Assembly: GCA_036524855.1 (NCBI GenBank)
Contig: DATDBL010000255.1
Span: 1-15,942 of the forward strand
Source of the DNA: Aldersonia sp036524855
GTDB lineage: Bacteria > Actinomycetota > Actinomycetes > Mycobacteriales > Mycobacteriaceae
DNA: 15,942 bases
Direction: 5' to 3'
Both the position numbers and the translations under genes were made by a program. The notes beneath the pieces are model-generated. The model had not been told where the DNA came from, did not search any database, and saw nothing but the letters and a program-made list of their open reading frames with translations. This document shows positions 5,679 through 14,068 of this stretch, piece after piece (position 1 is the stretch's first letter; each line of letters opens with the position of its first letter).

Positions 5679-8209
5679 CCACCACCGCATCTCCCGCTGT
5701 GGCGACCAACCCCGTGCAACGCGCGGTCGCTCTGGTCGTCAACGGTTTCGAGGTCGCCCGGTACGGCGGCCTGCGAACCGATGCCGCCCACGCGCCCTAC
5801 GACGTGGCGACCCACCAGCCGGTCTACCGCTTGCGGCACTACTACCCCGAAGACAACACTGCCAACACTGACAACACTGCCGTCGCCACGGGCAAGCCGG
5901 TGCTGCTCGTCCCGCCCCTGATGCAGGTCGCCGACGTGTGGGACATCTCGCCGGACACCAGCGCGGTCGCGATGCTACGCGAGCAGGGACTCGATCCATG
6001 GGTCGTCGACTTCGGCGATCCCGAAACCGAACCCGGCGGCAGCCAGCGGAATTTCAGCGACCACGTGCGGGCAGTGGCCGATGCCGTCACCCGCGTTCGC
6101 GAGGCGACGGGACACGACGTCCACCTCGGCGGATATTCGCAGGGTGGCCTGTTCTGTTACGTCGCCGCCGCCTATCTCGCCGCCGCCCACCTCGACACCA
6201 CCGCGGTGGCGAGCATCTTCGTGCTCGGTTCGCCGGTAGCGCCGATGCAGGTGGACGACGTGATGCCCGCGGCGCTGTTCTGGGACGTCGTGCGGGCGCC
6301 GAGCAACGTCCTCGCGCACACCGGCCTGCCGCGATGGGCGGTCACGCAGATGTTCAACTGGTCCAATCCACCGCGCGCGATCAAGAACGACATCGCTTTC
6401 TTGCTGGCCCTGCATGATCGGGAGGCGTTGCTGCCACGAGAGCCGCAACGCAAGTTCCTCAAGCGCGGCGCCTGGATCGGCTGGTCCGGGCCGGCGATCA
6501 TCGAACTCCTCGACCTTTTCAGCGAGAACCGGTTCGTCGAGGGCGGTCTGGTGATTGGCGAGCGCACCGTAGGCCTGTCCGACATCACCTGTCCGATCCT
6601 CACATTCATCGGGGAGTCGGACGAGTTCGCCACGCCGTCGATGGTGCGACGGATCGTGACAGCCGCACCCAAGTCCGACGTGTACGAATGTGTGCTCCCG
6701 GTCGGGCACTTCGGACTCACCGTCAGCTCCTACGCCAAGCGCAAGACCTGGCCGGGTGTCGCCGCCTGGGTCCACTGGGCCACCGGCGAGGGGAACCTGC
6801 CCGATTACGTCCAGCGCTGTGGCACGCAGGACGTCGAGACGTGCCCGGAGACCGCCGAACGCGGACTCGCCGCCCGCGTCAGCTACGGCCTCGGGTCGGC
6901 GGCACAAGCGGGATTGACGTTACCCGGCGTCGCCGCTCGGTACGGACAGTCCGTGGCGTCCTCGCTGCTGGACCGCTCGATCGACGTCGTGACGCAGCTG
7001 CCACGAATCGCCCGGCTCGAACGAATGGGCTCGACGACGCGAATCTCCTACGCCGGCATGCTCGACGACGCCGCCCGCACCCGTGGCGGCGACGTCGCAT
7101 TCCTGTACCAGGACCGGGCGCACACGCACGCCGCGGCCAAGACCCGGATCGACAACGTGGTGCGCGGCCTGCTGTCGGTGGGTGTCCGGCGCGGCGAGCA
7201 CGTCGGCGTGCTGATGGACATGCGGCCCAGCGCACTGGTCACGGTCGCCGCCCTCAACCGAATCGGTGCCGTCGCCATGCTGCTGCGACCCGGCGAGGAC
7301 ACCGCGCTGGAAGCGAAGCTGGGCCAGATCACCAAGGCAGTAAGCGATCCGGAGCACGCAGCGACGGCACTGCGGCTCGGCGTCGAGGTGTTCGTCATCG
7401 GCGGCGGAGCAGAACGAAATCTCGAGCCGGGCGCGATCGACCTCGAGCACATCGATCCGCACGCCGTCACGCTGCCCGGATGGTACCGGGCCAACCCAGG
7501 CAGGGCGAACGATCTCGGCTACATCCTGTTCACCGGGCACGGCGCGCAGACCCGCGCCGATCGGATCAGCAATGGCCGCTGGGCCACCTCCGCGCTGGCT
7601 GCCTCAGCGGCGGCCGCGCTGACCCCGGCCGACACCGTGTACTCGATCAGCCCGCTGAACCACCCGTCCGGGCTGCTGCTCACCACCGCGGCGCCGGTCG
7701 CGTCGGGTGCACGCTTGGCAATGGCCACCGGGTTCGACCCGGCCACGTTCTGGGCGGAGGTGCGCCGCTACGGCGTGACCGTGGTGCCCTACACCTGGGC
7801 CATGCTGCACCCGCTGGTGACCGCGCCCACCCATCCGGCCGAGCGTGACCACCCGATCCGGCTCTTCGTCGGCTCCGGCCCGCCCGCGGGGCTGTGGCGG
7901 CGGGTCGAGCAGCGGTTCGGTCCCGGCGTGGTGCTCGAGCTGTACGCCTCCACCCGCTCCGACGCGATCCTGGGCAACGTCAGCGACCGCAAGGTGGGCG
8001 CGGCCGGGCGGCCGTTGCCCGGTACCCCCACGGTCCGCGTCGTCGCCTACGACCCGGACACCGGGCGGCCCCGCATCGGCGCCGACGGCTACGCCGTACC
8101 GGTCGCGGTCGGGCAGACCGGGCTGCTGCTCGTCCAGGCCGACACGCACAGCCAGGTCGGCAATGACGTTGCGCTGCGCGGGATCTTCGCACGCGACGAC
8201 GCCTGGTAG
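5675..8209 (+). CDS. Lipase/PhaC-like hydrolase fused to acyl-CoA synthetase (Rv1683-like), cut at residue 844 by a TAG
   Basis: Residues 1-450 are an alpha/beta hydrolase of PHA-synthase/lipase type: LLVPPLMQVADVWDIS (77-92), nucleophile elbow GGYSQGG with Ser155 (PHA synthases have Cys here), probable acid Asp316 in IGESDEF and base His345 in PVGHFGL. Residues about 455-844 are an AMP-binding synthetase domain, but the P-loop position reads LFTGHGAQTRADRISN (618-633) instead of SGTTGxPKG, and LELYASTRSDAILG (754-767) fills the YGxTE position. M. tuberculosis Rv1683, annotated as a bifunctional acyl-CoA synthase/lipase and linked to triacylglycerol storage, has this architecture and about 999 residues; here 998 would result if the TAG were read through. 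The ATG overlaps the upstream stop (ATGA) and has AAGGA 5 nt upstream. A protein ending here keeps the lipase but loses the synthetase C-terminal domain. Confidence 0.88.
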   Translation: MTTTASPAVATNPVQRAVALVVNGFEVARYGGLRTDAAHAPYDVATHQPVYRLRHYYPEDNTANTDNTAVATGKPVLLVPPLMQVADVWDISPDTSAVAMLREQGLDPWVVDFGDPETEPGGSQRNFSDHVRAVADAVTRVREATGHDVHLGGYSQGGLFCYVAAAYLAAAHLDTTAVASIFVLGSPVAPMQVDDVMPAALFWDVVRAPSNVLAHTGLPRWAVTQMFNWSNPPRAIKNDIAFLLALHDREALLPREPQRKFLKRGAWIGWSGPAIIELLDLFSENRFVEGGLVIGERTVGLSDITCPILTFIGESDEFATPSMVRRIVTAAPKSDVYECVLPVGHFGLTVSSYAKRKTWPGVAAWVHWATGEGNLPDYVQRCGTQDVETCPETAERGLAARVSYGLGSAAQAGLTLPGVAARYGQSVASSLLDRSIDVVTQLPRIARLERMGSTTRISYAGMLDDAARTRGGDVAFLYQDRAHTHAAAKTRIDNVVRGLLSVGVRRGEHVGVLMDMRPSALVTVAALNRIGAVAMLLRPGEDTALEAKLGQITKAVSDPEHAATALRLGVEVFVIGGGAERNLEPGAIDLEHIDPHAVTLPGWYRANPGRANDLGYILFTGHGAQTRADRISNGRWATSALAASAAAALTPADTVYSISPLNHPSGLLLTTAAPVASGARLAMATGFDPATFWAEVRRYGVTVVPYTWAMLHPLVTAPTHPAERDHPIRLFVGSGPPAGLWRRVEQRFGPGVVLELYASTRSDAILGNVSDRKVGAAGRPLPGTPTVRVVAYDPDTGRPRIGADGYAVPVAVGQTGLLLVQADTHSQVGNDVALRGIFARDDAW

Positions 8210-8671
8210 TCCACGGGGGACCTGTTCCGCGTCGACGCCGACGGCGACCTGTGGTACATCGACTCGCTAGCCGCGCTCGTCGTCACCGAGGACGGCGTCG
8301 TGTCGCCACGACAGGTCGAGCACGCGCTCGGCGAACTCGACGCCGTCGACCTGGCCGCGTGCTACCCGGTCGTGGACGCGGTGACCGGCGCCGTCAGCGC
8401 CGAGGTCGCGGTCACCGTCCGTGAGGCGCAGACGCTTGCCGCAGAATCGTTGAATTCGGCTCTGGAGCGGATCGAGCCGGGCGGGCGGCCCGACATCGTG
8501 CGCGTCGTCGAGGAGATGCCGGTCACCTCGTGGTATCGACCGTCGATCACCGACCGCACGGTCGAGCGCGCCGGACAGGCGTGGCGGCTCGATTCCGCGA
8601 GCGGCGCGTATCGCGCGTTCGGCAGGCCCCGATCCTCCGCAGTCCGGTCGGCCAAGGAATCTGCCCGGTAA
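8210..8671 (+). pseudogene. C-terminal remainder of the lipase/acyl-CoA synthetase, in frame after the TAG
   Basis: The frame continues without change directly after the TAG at 8207-8209. It reads STGDLFRVDADGDLWYIDSL, the conserved TGD segment and following hinge of acyl-CoA synthetases, and runs 153 codons to a TGA. Codon third positions remain strongly GC, so the stretch still looks like constrained coding sequence. The consensus context W-x-STGDL shows that exactly one residue is replaced by the stop. An in-frame GTG at 8300 has no ribosome-binding site, so independent translation is unlikely. Possible explanations are a recent nonsense mutation, a sequencing error, or suppression or read-through. 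The hydrolase part upstream could still be functional. Confidence 0.85.
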
Positions 8672-8893
8672 GCACGCGGCGCGGGTTCCGGTCCGATTCC
8701 GTGACTGCCCGGCGGTCGACCGACTGCGGGGTTCCCAGCGCGGAATTTCGCCCACACCACCACCGGCACAGCTCTATGTCATCCAAAACTAGGCCATGTG
8801 TTCGACGACAGTCGCATGTCAGTAGCCCGTTGACACTGTAAGTAATTTGCAAATAGTGTCTCGGGCATCATCTAGACCGACGTGGGAGGGAAG
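8672..8893 (+). promoter_or_regulatory. Intergenic region with the promoter of the thiolase operon
   Basis: No gene is supportable here. Near its end is a good sigma-A-type promoter: TTGACA (8830-8835), 18 nt, TAGTGT (8854-8859), about 35 nt before the thiolase start. The two boxes lie inside a 6-bp inverted repeat, GACACT (8832-8837) and AGTGTC (8855-8860). The spacer contains TAAGTAATT (8839-8847), the reverse complement of AATTACTTA found upstream of the hydrolase (4724-4732). An activator or repressor acting in the spacer would fit. Only the base patterns are certain. Confidence 0.6.
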
Positions 8894-10081
8894 ATGAACA
8901 ACCAAGCGCGCATCGCCGGAGTCGGCATGGTGCCGTTCACGACGCCCAGCAAGGCTCAGACCTACGACGTGATGGGCGAGCAGGCGGCCAAGGCAGCATT
9001 GGCCGACGCCGGGATCTCCTACGACCGGGTGCAGCAGGCCTTCGCGTCCTACATCTACGGCGACTCGTGCAGTGGCCAGAAGGCGCTCTATCGGGTCGGC
9101 CTGACGGGCATTCCGATCATCAACGTGAACAACAACTGTGGCAGTGGTTCCACCGCGTTGTTCCTCGCCCGACAGCTTGTGGAGAGCGGCGCCGCCGACT
9201 GTGTGCTGGCGGTCGGGTTCGAGCAGATGCAACGCGGGAAGCTGGTGCAGCACTGGATCGATCGGCCCACCCCGTTCGTCGAGTTCGACGGGTTGGTCGA
9301 GGAGATTCAGGGTGTCGATCCGGTCGCCCCGATGGCGGCGCAGTACTTCGGCGGCGCCGGGCGGGAATACGCCGAGAGGTACGGCATCGAAGCCGAGACC
9401 TGGGCGATGGTTTCGGTGAAGGCCCGCAAACACGCCGCGAACAACCCCTACGCGGCGTTCCGCGATCCGGTGACCGTGGGCGAGGTGCTGGCCTCGACGC
9501 GTATCTCCGGGCACCTGACTCGGCTGCAGTGCTGCCCGCCGACGTGCGGCGCGGCCGCGGCCGTCGTCATCTCCGAAGACTTCGCACGCCGGAACGGGCT
9601 GCGCACCGATGTGGTGATCCGGGCGCAGGCTCTGGTGACCGACACCCCCGAGGTGTTCGAGGACAAGACGATGACCCAGGTGGTGGGCTACGACATGTCG
9701 AAGCGGGCGGCCGATCTCGTGTACGAGACCTCCGGCGTCGACCCGGAGGACATCGCGGTGGCGGAGGTGCACGACTGCTTCACCACCCATGAGGTGCTGG
9801 CCTACGAGGCGCTGCGCCTGACGCCGGAAGGCACCGCGGAGAAGTTCGTCCGCGACGGTGACAACACCTACGGCGGCCGCGTGGTGGTCAACCCGTCCGG
9901 TGGCCTGCTCGCGAAGGGCCACCCGATCGGTGCGACGGGCCTCGCCCAGTGCGCGGAGCTGGTCTGGCAGCTGCGCGGACAGGCGAGCGGCCGTCAGGTG
10001 GAAGACGCGCGACTTGCGTTGCAACACAACGTCGGTCTCGGCGGCACCGCGGTGGTCACGCTCTACGAGAGCCTCGGCTGA
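8894..10081 (+). CDS. SCP2/Ltp-type thiolase (lipid-transfer-protein thiolase), 395 aa
   Basis: It closely resembles the thiolase domain of SCPx and mycobacterial Ltp1. The nucleophilic cysteine lies in VNNNCGSGSTAL (Cys82). The remaining active-site motifs are EVHDCF (His293), GGLLAKGHPIGATG (His343) and QHNVGLGG (His378) near the C-terminus, which replaces the CxG motif of classical thiolases exactly as in SCPx. All catalytic residues are present, so it should perform thiolytic or retro-Claisen cleavage of 3-oxoacyl-CoA, often of branched or steroid side chains. No SCP2 sterol-carrier domain is attached. I chose the ATG at 8894 over the upstream GTG at 8882: GGGAGGG (8884-8890) precedes it, with GGAGG only 4 nt away. 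It is the first gene of the apparent ligase-dehydrogenase operon. Confidence 0.93.
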   Translation: MNNQARIAGVGMVPFTTPSKAQTYDVMGEQAAKAALADAGISYDRVQQAFASYIYGDSCSGQKALYRVGLTGIPIINVNNNCGSGSTALFLARQLVESGAADCVLAVGFEQMQRGKLVQHWIDRPTPFVEFDGLVEEIQGVDPVAPMAAQYFGGAGREYAERYGIEAETWAMVSVKARKHAANNPYAAFRDPVTVGEVLASTRISGHLTRLQCCPPTCGAAAAVVISEDFARRNGLRTDVVIRAQALVTDTPEVFEDKTMTQVVGYDMSKRAADLVYETSGVDPEDIAVAEVHDCFTTHEVLAYEALRLTPEGTAEKFVRDGDNTYGGRVVVNPSGGLLAKGHPIGATGLAQCAELVWQLRGQASGRQVEDARLALQHNVGLGGTAVVTLYESLG

Positions 10082-10128
10082 CCCGGGCGGACTTGGACCC
10101 ATCGACCGAGCGAGAAGGAAGACCCAAC

Positions 10129-11706
10129 ATGGAAATCGCATCGATCATTCGCAAGAGTTGCTCGCTGTATCGAGGCAACGTCGCGGTGACGTTCGAGGGG
10201 CGCAATCAGACCTACGCCGAGCTGTCGGACCGGGCGTGCCGGTTGGCCAACGTTCTGCTCGGGCTCGGCCTGCAGCCAGGCGACCGGGTGGCGGTGCTGG
10301 CCGACAACCAGCTCGAGACGATCGAGCAGGCCGCGGCCATCGCGCTCGCCGGGCTGGTGCGCTGCCCGATGTACACGCTGAACACCGCAGCCGCGCATGG
10401 GCACATGCTCGGTGACGTCGGCGCCAAGGCGATCATCGTGCAGGACAAGTACGCGGCCGATATCGCCGGCGCGCAGGCGGACCTGCCCGAGCTCGCGCAC
10501 GTCATCGTCATCGGGGACGGCAGCGCTGCCGGGGGCGGAACCGACGTCGGGGCCCCGCGCTACGACGCTCTGCTGGCCGCGGCGTCCGACGCGGATCCGC
10601 AGATCATGGTGAGCCCCGATGCCGATCACATCATCCGATTCTCGGCCGGAACCACCGGTAGGCCGAAGGGCATCTTGCACACGATGGCGGGCTGGCTGGC
10701 GATGGGCAACGAGTTCGCCTTGACCCTGCCCCGGCTGGACGAAGACGACGCGTTTCTGGTGGCGTCGCCGCTCTCGCATGCTGCGGGACTGATGATCTGG
10801 CAGGTGCTGGCCGCCGGCGGCCGTTGGGTGATCATGAGTGCGTTCGACCCGATTCGGTTCCTGCAGACCATCGAGCGGGAGAAGTGCACGCTCACCATGG
10901 TCGTGCCGACGATGGTGGGGATGCTGGCCGCCACCCCCGGTGCCGACGCCGTGGATCTGTCCAGTCTTCGGGCCGTGTTCTACGGCGCAGCGCCCATCTG
11001 CGAGAAGGATCTGCGGGCCGGAATCAGCCTGTGGGGCAATATCATGTATCAGGTGTACGGCCAGTCCGAGGCGCTGCCGGCCGCCATCCTCACGCCCCGC
11101 TTCCATCGCCTCGGTGGCTCGGCGGAGGACCGACGGTTGCTCACGTCGACCGGGCGGCCCACGGTGAACACCGTGATCACCATCCGCGACGACGACGACC
11201 ACGTGCTTCCCGTCGGTGAGGTCGGCGAGATCTGCATTCGGACCCCGGGTGCGATGAAGGGCATCTGGGCGAACCCCGAGGCGACCGCCGAGCGGTTCAC
11301 CGCGGACGGCTCGGTGCGCACCCGGGACATGGGCTATCTCGACGAGGAGGGCTTTCTGCATCTGGTCGACCGCAAGGAAGACCTGATCATCTCCGGCGGC
11401 TACAATGTCTGGCCGCTCGAGGTCGAGAACGCCCTGTCCGCGCACCCCGACGTGCGGGAATCAGCCGTGGTGGGTGTACCGGACGACAAGTGGGGTGAGG
11501 CCGTGTTCGCGGCGGTCTATCTCCGCGACGGCGCGACGGCGACCGCGGACGAACTGATCGCGTTCGCGCGGGACCAGATCGGCCCGGTGAAGAAGCCCAA
11601 GCACCTGGTGATCACCGCCGAGCCGCTACCGAAGAGCGTGGTGGGCAAGCTGATTCGCCGTCAGGTCCGCGAGCTGTACGCGAGCGAGCCGGCGCGGGCA
11701 CGGTGA
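10129..11706 (+). CDS. fadD: Acyl-CoA synthetase (FadD-type), 525 aa
   Basis: A second AMP-dependent acyl-CoA ligase. It has the P-loop SAGTTGRPKG (residues 172-181), VYGQSE (309-314, Gln where most relatives have Thr), RTRDMGYLDEEG (397-408, RDMG replacing the usual TGDxG), VDRKEDLIISGGYNVWPLEV (413-432), and the catalytic lysine in VVGKLIRRQV (K507). The full length suggests activity. The start is the ATG at 10129 with AAGGA (10115-10119) 9 nt upstream; the longer open frame upstream overlaps the thiolase and is not needed. The gene begins 47 nt after the thiolase stop. Its own TGA overlaps the GTG of the next gene (GTGA), so it is translationally coupled to the dehydrogenase. It probably supplies the acyl-CoA for the downstream FadE pair; the chain type is unknown. 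Confidence 0.93.
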   Translation: MEIASIIRKSCSLYRGNVAVTFEGRNQTYAELSDRACRLANVLLGLGLQPGDRVAVLADNQLETIEQAAAIALAGLVRCPMYTLNTAAAHGHMLGDVGAKAIIVQDKYAADIAGAQADLPELAHVIVIGDGSAAGGGTDVGAPRYDALLAAASDADPQIMVSPDADHIIRFSAGTTGRPKGILHTMAGWLAMGNEFALTLPRLDEDDAFLVASPLSHAAGLMIWQVLAAGGRWVIMSAFDPIRFLQTIEREKCTLTMVVPTMVGMLAATPGADAVDLSSLRAVFYGAAPICEKDLRAGISLWGNIMYQVYGQSEALPAAILTPRFHRLGGSAEDRRLLTSTGRPTVNTVITIRDDDDHVLPVGEVGEICIRTPGAMKGIWANPEATAERFTADGSVRTRDMGYLDEEGFLHLVDRKEDLIISGGYNVWPLEVENALSAHPDVRESAVVGVPDDKWGEAVFAAVYLRDGATATADELIAFARDQIGPVKKPKHLVITAEPLPKSVVGKLIRRQVRELYASEPARAR

Positions 11707-12926
11707 GCACGACGACCCCACCCTCGATCGAGAGCTTCCGAGCCGACGCACGCGCCTGGTTGGCAGCCAATGTCGCACCGCGACCGCGGCGCACCGAGAT
11801 TCGATGGGGCGCGGGCAGCGACCGGGTGTCGCTGTTTCGTGACACCTCGGCGGAAGAAGAACGGGCGCAGCTCGAAGCCGTGCGGGCCTGGCAGCGGAAG
11901 AAGTTCGACGCCGGGTTCGGTGCGATCAGCTGGCCGGCCGAGTACGGCGGCGCGGGCATGGCACCGGAGTACGAGGTGGTCTTTCGACAGGTGGAGGCCG
12001 AATTCGTTACCCCGATGATCGTCGAGGCGCTCAGCATCAGCGTCAACCTGGAGGCCCGGACGATCCTGCACCTCGGGACGCCGGAACAGAAGCAACGGTG
12101 GATCCGTTCGCTGCGGCGCGGCGACGAGCTGTGCTGCCAATTGTTTTCCGAACCCGGCGCCGGATCCGACCTCGGGTCGATCGCGCTGCGCGCGGTGCGC
12201 GATGGTGACGAGTGGTTGATCGACGGGCAGAAGGTGTGGACCTCCGGTGCTCAGTTCGCCGACATCGGTTATCTCGTTGCACGCACCGACCCGCATGCCG
12301 CCCGACAGCGCGCGTTCACGGCGTTTCTGGTACCGATGCACGCGGACGGCGTGACAGTGCGCCCGCTGCGCCAGATGACCGGCGGTGCCGCCTTCAACGA
12401 GGTGTTCTTCGACAACGTCCGAATTTCCGATTCGGCCCGGCTGGGAGAGGTCGGCACCGGCTGGGCGGCGATGATGACCACGCTGGCGTACGAACGCTCC
12501 GGGGCGGCCGAAGGACTGGGCATGGCCGGCGACGAGTTGGTGGACCGGCTGGTCCGCACCGCTGCGCACAACGGCCGGACGGAGGATCCCGTTGTCCGGC
12601 AACGGTTCGCCGAGTTCTACGGCCGAAGTCGGATGCGCAGCTGGCTCGCGGACAAGGTCGACGCGCAGGTGCGCTCCACCGGCATTCCGGGAGCCGAGGG
12701 CTCGTTGCTCAAGCTCGCGTACACCCGTGAGCTGCAGGCCGCGGGCGACCTCGCGGGCTCGCTCATCGGCCCGGCCATGGTGGCCGACACCGGCGCGTGG
12801 GGCACGTATGCGTGGTCGGCGTTCGTCTCGGGTGTGCCGGGCCTGCGGCTCGGCGGCGGCACCGACGAGATTCAGAAGAACACCGTCGCCGAACGCGTGC
12901 TCGGATTACCCAGGGAGCCCCGATGA
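11703..12926 (+). CDS. fadE: Acyl-CoA dehydrogenase subunit A (FadE-type), 407 aa
   Basis: An FAD-dependent acyl-CoA dehydrogenase that would introduce the alpha-beta double bond. Visible motifs are ISWPAEYGGAGM (residues 75-86), the substrate/FAD segment CQLFSEPGAGSDLGS (145-159), DGQKVWTSGAQFAD (174-187), and the C-terminal FAD/dimer motif GGGTDEIQKNTVAERVLGLP (384-403). The glutamate that acts as base in medium-chain dehydrogenases (the E of YEGT) is replaced by Gly in LRLGGGTDEI. The adjacent gene encodes a second dehydrogenase that keeps a candidate Glu, as in the hetero-oligomeric FadE pairs known from mycobacterial steroid degradation. The GTG start at 11703 overlaps the ligase stop and has only a weak ribosome-binding site, so coupling probably drives its translation. 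The electron acceptor would be ETF. Confidence 0.92.
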   Translation: MSTTTPPSIESFRADARAWLAANVAPRPRRTEIRWGAGSDRVSLFRDTSAEEERAQLEAVRAWQRKKFDAGFGAISWPAEYGGAGMAPEYEVVFRQVEAEFVTPMIVEALSISVNLEARTILHLGTPEQKQRWIRSLRRGDELCCQLFSEPGAGSDLGSIALRAVRDGDEWLIDGQKVWTSGAQFADIGYLVARTDPHAARQRAFTAFLVPMHADGVTVRPLRQMTGGAAFNEVFFDNVRISDSARLGEVGTGWAAMMTTLAYERSGAAEGLGMAGDELVDRLVRTAAHNGRTEDPVVRQRFAEFYGRSRMRSWLADKVDAQVRSTGIPGAEGSLLKLAYTRELQAAGDLAGSLIGPAMVADTGAWGTYAWSAFVSGVPGLRLGGGTDEIQKNTVAERVLGLPREPR

Positions 12927-14068
12927 ACCCCGATGCCGCCGAGCGAACCTCGGTCGCCCAGCAACTGCGCGCCGTGGTGCGCGGCTTCCTCACCGCCCGT
13001 GTCCCGTCGGCCGAGGCACGCCGGTTTCTCGACCCCGGCCAGCGATACGACGCGACGGTGTGGTCCACGATGGCCGATCAGCTGGGCCTACCGAGCCTCG
13101 CGATCGCCGAGGAGTACGGCGGTGCCGGCGCGGGGTGGCGCGAAGTGGCCGTCGTGGCCGAAGAGATGGGCCGAGCGCTGCTGCCGTCGGCGTACTTCGC
13201 CTCGGTCGTGCTGGCCGCGGGCGCGATCGCCGCCGCGAAGGACGACGCCATGGCTCACGAGTTGCTCCCGCGCCTCGCGAGCGGTCGGGCCACCGCGACC
13301 CTGGCCGCGCTCGACGACGATGGGCGTTGGGACCATGCGACTTTCGCGCTCACCGCGACAGATGCCGCAGACGGATATCGCCTGAGCGGGACGAAGACGT
13401 TCGTGTTCGACGGGCGCTCGGCGGACGTCGTCGTCGTCGCGGCGCGCACCGAGCTCGGCGCCAGCCTGTTCGTCGTCGACGGCGCCAGCCCGGGTTTGAC
13501 GCGGACACCGCTCCCGACTCTGGACCCGACCCGGCCGCAGGCGCGGCTGGAGTTCACCGACGTCTCCGGACGGTTACTGGGTGTCGAGGGGCAGGCCGAG
13601 CCCGCGCTCGCCCGCACGTTCGACCTGGCACTGCTGGCCGCGGCGGCGGACGCCCTCGGCGGCGCGGACCGCTGCCTGCAGATGGCCGTCGACTACGCCA
13701 AGGAGCGGGTCGCGTTCGGACGACCGATCGGCGGGTTCCAGGCGATCAAGCACAATCTCGTCGACCTGTATCTCGAGGTCGAGTTCGCGCGTGTCGCCGT
13801 CGAACAGGCCGCGCAGGCGGCGGATTCGGCGCAGTTCGCAGAGTTCTCGATGTTGGCCAGCCTGGCGTTCGCACAGTGCGCGCAGACCTACGCGCTGGTG
13901 GCCACGGAGAACATCCACATCCACGGCGGCATCGGGTTCACCTGGGAACACGACGCGCAGCTGTTCTTTCGCCGCGCCAAGTCGACCCAGGTGCTCTTCG
14001 GTGACACCGGATTCCATCACGAGCGCGTGGCCGCGTATCTGCTCGGCCGTACCGATTCCGTGCACTGA
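12923..14068 (+). CDS. fadE: Acyl-CoA dehydrogenase subunit B (FadE-type), 381 aa
   Basis: This is the partner dehydrogenase, slightly shorter and more diverged. The N-terminal domain carries LAIAEEYGGAGAGWREVAVV (residues 59-78). The beta-domain motifs are eroded: where a CxTEPxAGSD loop is expected it reads LAALDDDGRWDH, and LSGTKTFVFDGRSAD (154-168) replaces the usual G-K-xxIT segment. The C-terminal helical domain is well conserved: YAKERVAFGRPIGGFQAIKH (258-277) and HIHGGIGFTWEHDAQLFFRR (332-351). Glu342 in FTWEHD is a candidate catalytic base. The ATG at 12923 overlaps the previous TGA (ATGA), with GGGAG 5 nt upstream. With tight coupling and complementary motif loss, a two-subunit enzyme formed with subunit A is the likeliest arrangement. 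Confidence 0.9.
   Translation: MNPDAAERTSVAQQLRAVVRGFLTARVPSAEARRFLDPGQRYDATVWSTMADQLGLPSLAIAEEYGGAGAGWREVAVVAEEMGRALLPSAYFASVVLAAGAIAAAKDDAMAHELLPRLASGRATATLAALDDDGRWDHATFALTATDAADGYRLSGTKTFVFDGRSADVVVVAARTELGASLFVVDGASPGLTRTPLPTLDPTRPQARLEFTDVSGRLLGVEGQAEPALARTFDLALLAAAADALGGADRCLQMAVDYAKERVAFGRPIGGFQAIKHNLVDLYLEVEFARVAVEQAAQAADSAQFAEFSMLASLAFAQCAQTYALVATENIHIHGGIGFTWEHDAQLFFRRAKSTQVLFGDTGFHHERVAAYLLGRTDSVH

Noticed and set aside
8207..8209. Pyrrolysine or another programmed recoding at the TAG
   Set aside because: This is not known in actinomycete acyl-CoA synthetases, and no recoding structure or pyl gene is visible here; mutation or error is simpler.
8300..8671. Separate 123-aa gene starting at an internal GTG
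   Set aside because: No ribosome-binding site, and it is in frame with the interrupted synthetase whose conserved TGD segment starts earlier at 8210; better read as the remainder of that gene.
8819..10141. 440-codon minus-strand open frame
   Set aside because: Antisense shadow of the thiolase gene, which has all catalytic motifs and a promoter.
10063..11445. 460-codon minus-strand open frame
   Set aside because: Antisense shadow of the second acyl-CoA ligase; no family resemblance.
12592..14004. 470-codon plus-strand open frame over both dehydrogenases
   Set aside because: Arginine-rich out-of-frame translation of two genes with clear FadE motifs and coupled starts.
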